Positions 22,294 to 31,545 of a stretch of 58,000 nt of DNA are shown here, one piece after another (position 1 is the stretch's first letter; every line of letters starts with the position of its first letter). The stretch is from the NCBI GenBank assembly GCA_014529385.2, contig CM043964.1, forward strand, positions 2,088,997 through 2,146,996. The letters run 5' to 3'. This DNA is from Adiantum capillus-veneris (lineage: Eukaryota; Streptophyta; Polypodiopsida; Polypodiales; Pteridaceae). A program made the position numbers and the translations under genes. The notes beneath the pieces were generated by a model, which was given only the letters and a program-made list of their open reading frames with translations, was not told the DNA's origin and ran no database searches.

Positions 22294-23438
22294 TGTCAGG
22301 AGTTTTTTGGAGAAAGGGATTGCGCATATGTACATACACATGCATGGTGCATCAAATAAAGAATTGCCCATTTTCCAGAGCCAGGTGGTTACGTGGGGCC
22401 CACATGTGTACAGGTAGGACAGCATGTACATAGTGCATCGATTTTCACTGTCACCAGTACCAGTATGTTTTTTCTACAATAATGAGGAGTTTATAGCGCG
22501 TAAAACTTCTCGAGGAAGCTATCCGCGGGCCGACGACGTGAGGTCAGCAGGTGCGTCAGATGGCATCTAGTGGCGTCAGGAGGGCGAACGAGGTCAATAT
22601 TTGCACGCGGATGAGGACGGACACAACGTGGGTGTTTTCTGGTGAGAGTTATGCAGAAAGGTCATCATTAGGACCACTTTTTGGGGCCACTTCACGTGGT
22701 GGCGAGATGCATTATTGGAAAAAAGCTGAGTGCCAGGTGTGCAAATGATGCAAAAAGGTGACAACTATGCACTGCGAGGTCAGTTTTTGGCCTGTTCGGG
22801 GTCCGTTTGAGGTCATCTAAAAGGCCAAGGGTGCCCAACTAAAAAAGCTAAGTGTGGGAACTGAAAAAAGAGAAAGAAGACCAGAAAAAATGTGGAGAAG
22901 AGAGGAGGAACAGCCGCAGGTGTGTTTTTGGTGTTTTTGGAACCTGTTTTGGCCGTAAACTGCTCATCCGAGGTCGGATTTGAGCACTTTGACATTGTAG
23001 ACTGGGGTTTTGGGCCGTTCCGGACGCGATGGCGCTGCCCATTTTGCCAAATTCCTCTCTTTTTCTGCTGTTTTTCTGTGTAATCTTCTCCGGTGAGTGA
23101 AGCTTCTTCTCCAATTTGTGATTGTATCTGGTATCTTTTACCCATATTGTGTGAGCTGTTTGCCCCATTGGTGTTGGCCCAAGCTCAATTGTATCTAAAC
23201 ATCAGAAATTCTCCTCTTTTGAGCTGAGTTTTTTGGATGTGTGTGTGTGTGTGTGTGTGTCTGTGTGGAGTGGGCAAGTGGATAGTCTCTCTCCTCTCAC
23301 TCCAGAGGTGTGTTCCATGTCTCGGCCAGGTGTGTTGTGTAAGCCGAGTGGTGCCCCATAGTGTGTGTGTGTGTATCTTCCCAGGAGTGTGTGTCGGGTC
23401 GTTATAGAGGCGCTGTGTGTGTTTTCATCCCGCTCACA
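22294..23438 (+). repeat. T1 5' LTR
   Basis: 1145 bp, TGTCAGGAG to CGCTCACA. It includes a short GT microsatellite at about 23237-23260 that is much longer in the 3' LTR. The ORFs inside it are shadows. Confidence 0.88.
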
Positions 23439-23445
23439 TTTTATT

Positions 23446-23460
23446 TGGCGCCCCCACGGA
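23446..23460 (+). promoter_or_regulatory. T1 primer binding site
   Basis: TGGCGCCCCCACGGA, seven bases after the LTR, begins with TGG as required for a tRNA 3' CCA end. It differs from the initiator-Met site of C1, C2, N1, D1 and G2; I cannot name the tRNA with certainty. Confidence 0.65.
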
Positions 23461-24507
23461 GGATCTTCTTCGAGTACCTTCTGCTTCGAGCATCAAGCTT
23501 CGAGATTCGGGATTACAAGTTGCAGGTTGCAGATTACAGATTACAGGTTACAGGGACAGGTACAGGTACAGGTGATTCACATAGGTACAGGTAGCTGGAG
23601 TACATTGATATACTAGCAGTGATGTCACTTGCAGTTGTTGTGGGAATGCATCACTTGGCGCCTATTTGAGTGCATTGTCTACTGGATTATACGTTACTTG
23701 TGGAAACTGCCATTGTACGCATTTGTGGAGCCATACTTGGTTGTATTTGGCAGTCCCAGCCATTTCTGAGACTTGGTCTGGAAGATAGTCATTTCTGAGA
23801 CTTGACTATACGCGATTTGCATTAGCCTTCGTGTGAGGGTCGATAGTGTGAGGTTTTTATTGAGCTGGGGGATTCTCAAATGTGGAGTTCCTTTCGGTGA
23901 TACAGGTAGCTGGAGCACCCTTTTCGTGACCTTGCCATAGGCTATGTATTAGTGATTCCTATTTGATGCTCGGGTTCTATTGTTGGCAGTTTATGCATAC
24001 ATAGACAGTCTATATTTTGGGTTCCTACTGCTCTACTTCTAGGGAAACTCTGTCGAAATTTTCCCAAGTTATGATGGCTGGTTTTTTGGTATTTTGAGCC
24101 ATTTATGTTGTTATGCTGCTGAAATTTGGGCAAAAATCAGAGGATAAGTCAGGTGTGCCTTCTTGGGAGCTTCATGGTTGGCTTTAATGGATGATCAAAA
24201 TGGCCCTCAGTTCACTCCTTTTCATTTAACTCAAAGAATTCAGATTAATGTTCATGTGTCCAGGAAGATCTTTTTCCAGCAGCGCATAGTCTTTATGTTT
24301 GGGCCAAGAAGATTGAGAGAGATCCTGGAATGTCCTTTGCCTGTTGTAATTCCGATGATCAACTATGAAAACTCATTTGATGTGCATGTGTTTGTTCTCA
24401 TCTAAAGTTGAGCTCCATTGAAGTTTCTGGGGATTGGGTAGTGAAAAGTTTTGGGTTCTTGCACGTGTGTTCGAAGGGGTTCTCAAAGCATCATAATTTG
24501 GGTAGCC
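23461..24507 (+). other. T1 untranslated leader
   Basis: About 1 kb. It begins with a GATTACAG/GGTACAGG-type short repeat (about 23515-23595). A block at 23835-23955 is closely related to the C1 leader (4966-5096), and the hairpin-forming motif AGGGAAACTCTGTCGAAA lies at 24040-24067. The 80-codon ORF at 24163-24405 has no recognisable domain. Confidence 0.65.
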
Positions 24508-26808
24508 ATGGCTTTCTCTTATCCCGAGTTTCATGGAAGAAGTGATGAAGATGTGGAAGAATTTTTGGAAAAGATGGAGGTTGCCTGCATTAGCAACCAG
24601 ATTCATGACCCTACGCAAATGTTACGCCTTCTCCAAATTTGGTTGAAGAGTGATGCACGAGTTTGGTCTAAAGCATTTGAAGAGGAGTTGCGTGTGGATG
24701 ATCCACCTGTAAGGTTGAGTTGGGACAATCTACGACATGGGTTGGAAGTGGAGTTTGTGAAGATAGAAGATCCTGACAAGGTGTGGCAAGAAGTACAGGC
24801 TTTGGTGCAAAAGGAAGGTGAGCCAGTAGATGCGTACATACATAAGTTTTCATTGGCATGGGAGCGAATGTGCAAGGCTTTAGCACCACAGGTACCCCCG
24901 CCTGACATGATGAAGAAGGACAGGTTCTTGGCTGGTCTTTGGGAGAATATACGTTGGAGAGTGGAGCTAAAGAAGCCTAGGACATATGAAGATGCACTAG
25001 AGGTAGCAAGGAACAAAGAGTGGAAGCTGAGGAAAATGAGCCAGTTAGGGGTGGAGTCTTTGCCAATGAGGTCTGAATTTCAGCCTATAGAGTCTTTACA
25101 AGGGCGCATGTCAGGGGTTCATCATGAACCAGTGGTTCCTGTTACTACTCAGGTTATGCCAGCAGTGGTCACTACAGTAGTGCAAGATGATGGGCTAAGG
25201 CAAGACATGAGGCAAGTGGTAGATTTGATGAAGAATCTCAGCCTAGACATGCTAGGTCAAGTGGGAAATAATCGAGGTCGAGGGAGGTTTGCAAATCAGC
25301 AAGGAGGTGATGAAAGGCCTAGGAATGGTGTTGGACAAAGCAATGGTAGGTTTTGGAGGCAGACGCCCACATGTTATAATTGTGGAGAGTTGGGTCACAT
25401 CAGCCCGCAATGTGATAAGCCACCAAGGATGGGGGGAGACATGTATCCATTGCCAAGACAGGTGCTAACTAGGTCAAATGATTATGGCATCGAAATTAAG
25501 GGAGACGAAGGAACCAGTGGACTGACCCAGGAGGAAAAGGGAAAGACAAAAGTGCTAAGTGTAGTCACCTTGGAGAAGGCATCAAAGCTAGAGGATACAT
25601 TAGTGATGCCTATTGGGAAGAGGACCACAGAGGATAAGGAAGGAAGAAGTGCCTCAGGTCCTAGTAAGAAGAAAGGAAAGAGCCATGAAGGCGAGGATGT
25701 CAAGGCCAAGAGGAAAAGGAGAGCTCGTCGAAAGTTTCATGTTTCAGATTTTTCACTAGGGGATGGGCAATTAAGCTATGACTTGAAGGAGGATCTGACG
25801 ATCAGGAAGGCAGATGTTACTTTTGGGCAGCTTATAGAGATGGTGCCTAAGCTAAAGCGACAATGGAAGAGGATGGTTAACCCAATGGAGAAAGAGCCAG
25901 AGAGAGGTTCAATGAAGGTGTTGGCAATGGACGAGCTACCAGACATTTGTCCAATAGTAGATGTGTGGCATAAAAGGAAAAATTTGGGACAAGGTTATGT
26001 GGATGGCGGAGCCCAAATATGCGTCATAACACACTCATGCGTTGAGAAGATGGGTCTCACAGTGACTGGGGTGTCAGGTTTTCGGATCAGATTGGCAAAC
26101 CATCAAAAAGTAAAATGCTTAGGTGTTGTAAAGAGCTTAGAAGTGGAGGCATATGATGCAAAGGCAGTGGTTGATTTTCATGTGATGCCAGCAGGGTTGG
26201 GAGCATATCCTATTATACTGGGCAGACCATGGTTATGTGCAGTGGGAGCTATTCAAGATTGGCGACATGGTACGATTAGCCTCTATGGAAAGACAGGTAC
26301 CAAGAAGCTTTATAATATGGACACAAGGAAACGATTAGAGGAGCTTTATGAAGATGAGGATGAGTCTAGTGATGAAGACTCTTCCACGGTGACAGATGAG
26401 GACAGTGATAGCACTACCAGCAGTGATGAGGATGCTGATGTTGCATTTCTTTTGATGGACAAAGAAATCCAGGAGATTGGCTTAGTTGCATTTGCGAATG
26501 AGGTTGAAGATGAAAGTGAAGGGCCTTATGAAGTGATTGAAGGGCTGATGCAAACCAAGGTTGAGTTGTCAAAGAAGCAGGAATTAATGACACAAATGAT
26601 CGGTGGAGACCTCTCAGCTATAGAGAAGGAAATAAATTTGCACATGCAGGTTGATGCCAAAGTAATTGATGGTTTTCTTGATGCAAGGTTGATAAATGGC
26701 ATCTCTACAGGTTTTCCTTGGGAACCAGGTGAAAGTTTGATTAAGCTTTTGATGCAAGGAATGCCAAGTGTTTTTGTGTGGGATTCAGGTGGAATGAGCA
26801 TCTACTAG
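24508..26808 (+). CDS. T1 gag-protease polyprotein
   Basis: The ATG at 24508 is in good context (GCCATGGC) and starts about 766 residues without a stop; the frame is open further upstream but has no ATG there. Residues about 20-180 are a Retrotrans_gag-type core (WSKAFEEEL, VDAYIHKFSLAWERM, DRFLAGLWENIRW). A CCHC knuckle CYNCGELGHISPQC starts at about residue 289. A Lys/Arg-rich linker (KKKGKSHEGEDVKAKRKRRA) follows. A retropepsin-like domain has YVDGGAQICVIT (Asp near residue 499) and ILGRPWL. An acidic Asp/Glu/Ser tail lies around residues 620-650. No RT, RNase H or integrase follows. Intactness suggests it was translated recently, giving particle proteins. Confidence 0.88.
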   Translation: MAFSYPEFHGRSDEDVEEFLEKMEVACISNQIHDPTQMLRLLQIWLKSDARVWSKAFEEELRVDDPPVRLSWDNLRHGLEVEFVKIEDPDKVWQEVQALVQKEGEPVDAYIHKFSLAWERMCKALAPQVPPPDMMKKDRFLAGLWENIRWRVELKKPRTYEDALEVARNKEWKLRKMSQLGVESLPMRSEFQPIESLQGRMSGVHHEPVVPVTTQVMPAVVTTVVQDDGLRQDMRQVVDLMKNLSLDMLGQVGNNRGRGRFANQQGGDERPRNGVGQSNGRFWRQTPTCYNCGELGHISPQCDKPPRMGGDMYPLPRQVLTRSNDYGIEIKGDEGTSGLTQEEKGKTKVLSVVTLEKASKLEDTLVMPIGKRTTEDKEGRSASGPSKKKGKSHEGEDVKAKRKRRARRKFHVSDFSLGDGQLSYDLKEDLTIRKADVTFGQLIEMVPKLKRQWKRMVNPMEKEPERGSMKVLAMDELPDICPIVDVWHKRKNLGQGYVDGGAQICVITHSCVEKMGLTVTGVSGFRIRLANHQKVKCLGVVKSLEVEAYDAKAVVDFHVMPAGLGAYPIILGRPWLCAVGAIQDWRHGTISLYGKTGTKKLYNMDTRKRLEELYEDEDESSDEDSSTVTDEDSDSTTSSDEDADVAFLLMDKEIQEIGLVAFANEVEDESEGPYEVIEGLMQTKVELSKKQELMTQMIGGDLSAIEKEINLHMQVDAKVIDGFLDARLINGISTGFPWEPGESLIKLLMQGMPSVFVWDSGGMSIY

Positions 26809-26817
26809 TGTTGCTGC

Positions 26818-26861
26818 TGCTGAGCATGAATGCTCTAGCAGGCTAGGGGGTGGGCAAATTA
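26818..26861 (+). promoter_or_regulatory. T1 hairpin and polypurine tract
   Basis: GAGCAT-GA-ATGCTC with outer TGCT/AGCA (26818-26840, one bulged T) forms a 10-pair hairpin just after the stop codon. It is followed by the purine-rich GGCTAGGGGGTGGG (26841-26854) and the 3' LTR start at 26862. Confidence 0.6.
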
Positions 26862-27804
26862 TGTCAGGAGTTTTTTGGAGCAAGGGATTGCGCATATGTA
26901 CATACACATGCATGGTGCATCAAATGAAGAATTGTCCATTTTCCAGAGCCAGGTGGTTACGTGGGGCCCACATGTGTACAGGTAGGACAGCATGTACATA
27001 GTGCATCGATTTTCACTATCACCAGTACCAGTATGTTTTTTCTACAATAATGAGGAGTTTATAGCGCGTAAAACTTCTCGAGGAAGCTATCCGCGGGCCG
27101 ACGACGTGAGGTCAGCAGGTGCGTCAGATGGCATCTAGTGGCGTCAGGAGGGCGAACGAGGTCAATATTTGCACGCGGATGAGGACGGACACAACGTGGG
27201 TGTTTTCTGGTGAGAGTTATGCAGAAAGGTCATCATTAGGACCACTTTTTGGGGCCACTTCACGTGGTGGCGAGATGCATTATTGGAAAAAAGCTGAGTG
27301 CCAGGTGTGCAAATGATGCAAAAAGGTGACAACTATGCACTGCGAGGTCAGTTTTTGGCCTGTTCGGGGTTCGTTTGAGGTCATCTAAAAGGCCAAGGGT
27401 GCCCAACTAAAAAAGCTAAGTGTGGGAACTGAAAGAAGAGAGAGAAGACCAGAAAAAACGTGGAGAAGAGAGGAGGAACAGCCGCAGGTGTGTTTTTGGT
27501 GTTTTTGGAGCCTGTTTTGGCCGTAAACTGCTCATCCGAGGTCGGATTTGAGCACTTTGACATTGTAGACTGGGGTTTTGGGCCGTTCCGGACGCGATGG
27601 CGCTGTCCATTTTGCCAAATTCCTAACTCTTTTTCTGCTGTTTTTGTGTGTAATCTTCTCCGGTGAGTGAAGCTTCTTCTCCAATTTGTGATTGTATCTG
27701 GTATCTTTTACCCATATTGTGTGAGCTGTTTGCCCCATTGGTGTTGGCCCAAGCTCAATTGTATCTAAACATCAAAAATTCTCCTCTTTTGAGCTGAGTT
27801 TTTT

Positions 27805-27862
<58 letters not shown>

Positions 27863-28030
27863 AGTGGGCAAGTGGATAGTCTCTCTCCTCTCACTCCAGA
27901 GGTGTGTTCCCTGTCTCGGCCAGGTGTGTTGTGTAAGCCGAGTGGTGCCCCATAGAGTGTGTGTGTATCTTCCCAAGAGTGTGTGTCGGGTCGTTATAGA
28001 GGTGCTGTGTGTGTTTTCATCCCGCTCACA
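26862..28030 (+). repeat. T1 3' LTR
   Basis: 1169 bp, starts TGTCAGGAG and ends CGCTCACA. It contains a GT repeat of about 55 bases (27806-27860), the main length difference from the 5' LTR. Confidence 0.88.
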
Positions 28031-28730
28031 CCGTCTTAGGTCGAAACCCAAATGAGTCTTAGGTCAAAACCCAAATGGAGCTAAGGAATTTAGAGTAAAA
28101 CCATGCCAGCCCCGGAGGAAGCCAAAAGAGTGGTCAAATCTGCATACCAACAAAAAGTACTCATCCAAAAAAGAATCTTCTTAGCATATCTTCCCAAGGT
28201 ATTCCTCGAAAAAATAATTCAGCTCTAAACTGATAAGACCAGCATATGTATATGAAACCAGGTTTTCAAAAAATATTCCTTCGTGCATTTGTATCAAACA
28301 AACCACTGAGAGGTTTTACCATACCAAGCAACCCACCAATCCAATTCTCAATGAACCAAATTCAACGGATATAATCTCCATCCCCTTAAGGTGGTTACTC
28401 ACATCCAGAGTCGCCCACCATTCCGCAAGCAAACCCATGCCATAAGCACATCACAAAACTCATAAGACCAGCACATGTACATGAAACCAGGTTTTCTTGA
28501 TATATTCCTTCATGCATTTCTATCAAACAAACCAGTAAGAGGTTTTACCATACCAAGCAACCCACCAATCCAATTCTCAATTAACCAACTTCAACTGACA
28601 TAATCTCCAGCCCCTTAAGGTGGTTACTCACATCCATATTCATATTATCATAAAAAATAACTAGCTAGACCAGAGTCACCCATCCATTTTGCAAGCAAAC
28701 CCATGCCATAAGCACATCACAACACATTTA
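28031..28730 (+). repeat. Diverged tandem repeat, copies B and C
   Basis: Copy B starts CTTAGGTCGAAACC at 28035. The 3' part of the unit (AAACTGATAAGACCAGC ... CCATAAGCACATCAC) recurs at 28227 and 28456, an offset of about 229 bases. It includes the phrase CTTAAGGTGGTTACTCACAT twice. No ORF; origin unknown. Confidence 0.7.
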
Positions 28731-29402
28731 AAAATGTCCTATGATTCTCAATTACCAAGAAAAGAGGTATTACTTTCAAAACTTAACCCATCAAGCCAAA
28801 GAACTCCACCTGAGAAGAAGAAGCCAGAGAATGAACCTCCAAAGCTTGTTGTTTATCTTTCCCTTTAGCCATCGTAACACACGCAGAGTATAGTCACTCA
28901 AACAACGCTATCTCACCACAACAACTACTGACAGAATGTACATAAGCCTGCTAAGCGAGGGAAACCCTCACCTTTATATAGGATTGAATGATCAAGGCTG
29001 AGAGTAAACCATAGCTCGTACATCCGAATGCAACTCCACCACTCTTCCATGGCCAATCATCTCAGTCGAAAGTCATTTTGCAATAAATGGGGCCATGTGT
29101 AATGCGAGCAGAAGAACTCTAGAATAGGACAGAATCAACCCACTTGCAGATCCAACTCATCACGTATAAACATGCAGGCAAGTAAAACTACCAGCTTCGA
29201 CAACCTAACACTACTTCTACGCAGAGCCATAAATTAATACCAATTAAGTGAGGTCAATGTAATGTAAACCCAAAAAGGACCATAGTGGCCATGAAAAAGG
29301 TCTAGGGCTGGCCAAAAATTCAATGTAATTACAAGTTGCACTAGATGTGAGCTAGGCAAGCCCATGAATAAAATAAGCCTAAAATTTTCTCCCATCCAGA
29401 TA

Positions 29403-29458
<56 letters not shown>

Positions 29459-30499
29459 GGGGGGGGGGGTTGTTGTAGGTGCAATGGTAGGTATGTCCAA
29501 AAACGCGCATACAATGCTCTGTTTCTTTTTTAAAACCGCCAGTTATTACCATGGGTATATATGTGGTTTGATTTTTTGAAATGTTGGTGCAGCCAAAGTT
29601 GGTCAAAGCTAGAAAGTGTGGTATACAAGGCTATGGGTGTCTATAGGTGCAGGACAAAGAGCTAAAGCAGGTATGAAAGACTTGCACAGGCATCACTATC
29701 ATTTTAGCAAATGTTCACGTCAAGTGTGGCATGTTTTAATAGGAAAACTCTTTCAAATTAGTGAACTCTTTTGATTGACATATGCATAGTAAGAGCCACT
29801 TTATTGAGAGCTATTTGGCAATCCAAAAATGCACTATTGTTTCAAGGGAAGTGTGATCCCCATGTTGTAGAATTGTAGTAAGAACTGCAAGTTAAAAAAG
29901 TAAGGTTTAGTCAGGATGGTCCTCTCCTCTGATGTATGTTTTCCTAAAAAACCATGTGCAAAGGATATACCATAGCTCTTTGTAACTTTTTGAGTTTTAA
30001 GAAATTCAAGCTCAGCTGAGCACTTTTTTATTTTTTTAAAGAAAAACTCTTTCATTAGTTTTGAAAGTAGTATTGAAGATACGTAGACAGTATGAACAAA
30101 ACTTCAAACATTACAATTCTTTTTTTGTCCTTCAAACAGGTTGGCTTGTATATATCATTACCTAATACCAACATATATTTTGTTATCTTAGTAGTGCCTA
30201 TCATTGGCATTGGCTATTCACCTTAGCTTCATAGAAGCGGTAGGATCACTGCTTTGGTCATAACTCACAAACCATTATGAATCAGTCCGAACCCTTTAAA
30301 CCAAAGATAAAACACATCATTTAAAACATTTTCTCTCTTTGGTGCCATGCAAAAATCACGCACGAGCTAAGAGATATGGTCAAAAAAACAGCTTGCTACC
30401 CATTGTACTTAGTCAAAATATTGGACCCCAGGCTCCTTGGAGAACCACTATATAGATTCACCGGATGGGCAAACCCACGTTGCTTGGCATTATCTAGGC
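28731..30499. other. Non-coding stretch with a compound microsatellite
   Basis: AT-rich with no credible coding sequence on either strand. A GT repeat (about 29405-29445), a short GA run and a run of about 13 G (about 29458-29470) form one compound repeat. Nothing else is recognisable. Confidence 0.6.
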
Positions 30500-31545
30500 C
30501 ATTTCTTCAAGACAAATCGTATTCTGATTCAGCCTTCCCAGGGCTTTATGTTCGTGATGACAAACCGAGAATCAAAGGTCTGCAAAAGGAGCTTGAGCAT
30601 GAGGCTAAGTTTAAATAAGAGAAACAACACACAAGCAATGGTAACGGTAGACATGACAGCATAATTGAGCACGACAATTGGCAATATAGGATGATGGAGA
30701 TCTCAGAACACACGATTGACATGATGATGGAGATCACGGTAGACATGAGAGAACTTATGCATGAAAGACAAAGAGATAGTGATAGAGAGAGCCACATGGA
30801 TTGTGATCCAAGGACTCACAAAGAGCATGGTGACTAAAGGGATATATATAATGGATGTGCTGGCAATGACGATAATGATGAACACATAGACCAAAGTAGG
30901 AGGGATTCAGCCAAGCTCTTCAAAAGAGCATAAATTATAGCAACTTGAGTTGTTCAATGTTTACCGAGGTAGGGGTTCACGTGGCATGGACTTGTAGGCC
31001 TCGTGATAGAAAGGAAGTGATCGTGCATGTGTTGCAAATTTCCACACACATGATTGCTAATGGAAAATATGTTGTGAAGAGAGATCAAGAGGTATGGGTT
31101 AAGGTTGTTTCTATGATTGGGAATAAAATTAGCCTTTCCATGAGGGATGTGGACCAAAAGTTAGCACAAGAACTCCTATTGATAAAAAGAAGCTCTTTGG
31201 ATGAGAAATCTATTCCTGTAGATTAAATCGGCCTTCAATAGGTCGCAAATGGCTATCTAGGAAGGATGAAAATGGCGCTTATAGGCGAACACGAAAGAGA
31301 ATTGAGTTCACGTGAGAGATGGGAAGCTAAGCAAGTAATAGTATCAAGGGTCTCGGATGTGAGGGATTACCCCAATTATGATGTTGATGAATCTCGACTC
31401 TTGCATCAAGATGAAGAGGTATTGAAGAGAAGCTTGAAAATGAGCTCAATGAGGATAAGCCACCCTTTTTAAGAAGATAAACAAGGTACTGCATTGATGT
31501 GTCGCTCGTGAAAATTGTATGAAAATGGTACTCTTGCCATATTAG
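30500..31545 (+). pseudogene. PRP22/DHX8-type splicing helicase, N-terminal pseudogene fragment
   Basis: Pieces in order match the N-terminal part of plant DEAH-box helicases of the PRP22/DHX8 family, which release mRNA from the spliceosome. FPGLYVRDDKPRIKGLQKEL (about 30534-30594) is followed by an Arg/Asp/His/Glu-rich decayed stretch. ELFNVYRGRGSRGMD (about 30946-30990) starts the S1 domain. Frame-shifted, VKRDQEVWVKVVSMIGNKIS and LSMRDVDQK continue it. Then RWEAKQVIVSRVSDVRDYPN (about 31317-31376), NELNEDKPPF and TRYCIDVSLVKI (to about 31512). Stops and frameshifts run throughout, and the helicase core is absent. Intron status cannot be judged, so retrocopy or genomic duplicate are both possible. 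Confidence 0.75.

Larger units (their letters stand above)
22294..28030 (+). mobile_element. Gag-protease-only LTR retrotransposon T1 (TR-GAG-like)
   Basis: The element is 5737 bp with LTRs of 1145 and 1169 bp (TGTCAGGAG...CGCTCACA), a PBS, a 1-kb leader, one long gag-protease ORF, a hairpin, a PPT and then the 3' LTR. CCGT flanks both ends (22290-22293 and 28031-28034; possibly ACCGT if the end base is shared). LTRs differ by roughly twenty changes plus microsatellite length. The stop codon is 53 bases before the LTR, so there is no space for pol. This matches non-autonomous terminal-repeat elements with a gag domain described in plants. Movement would need RT and integrase in trans. Confidence 0.88.
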
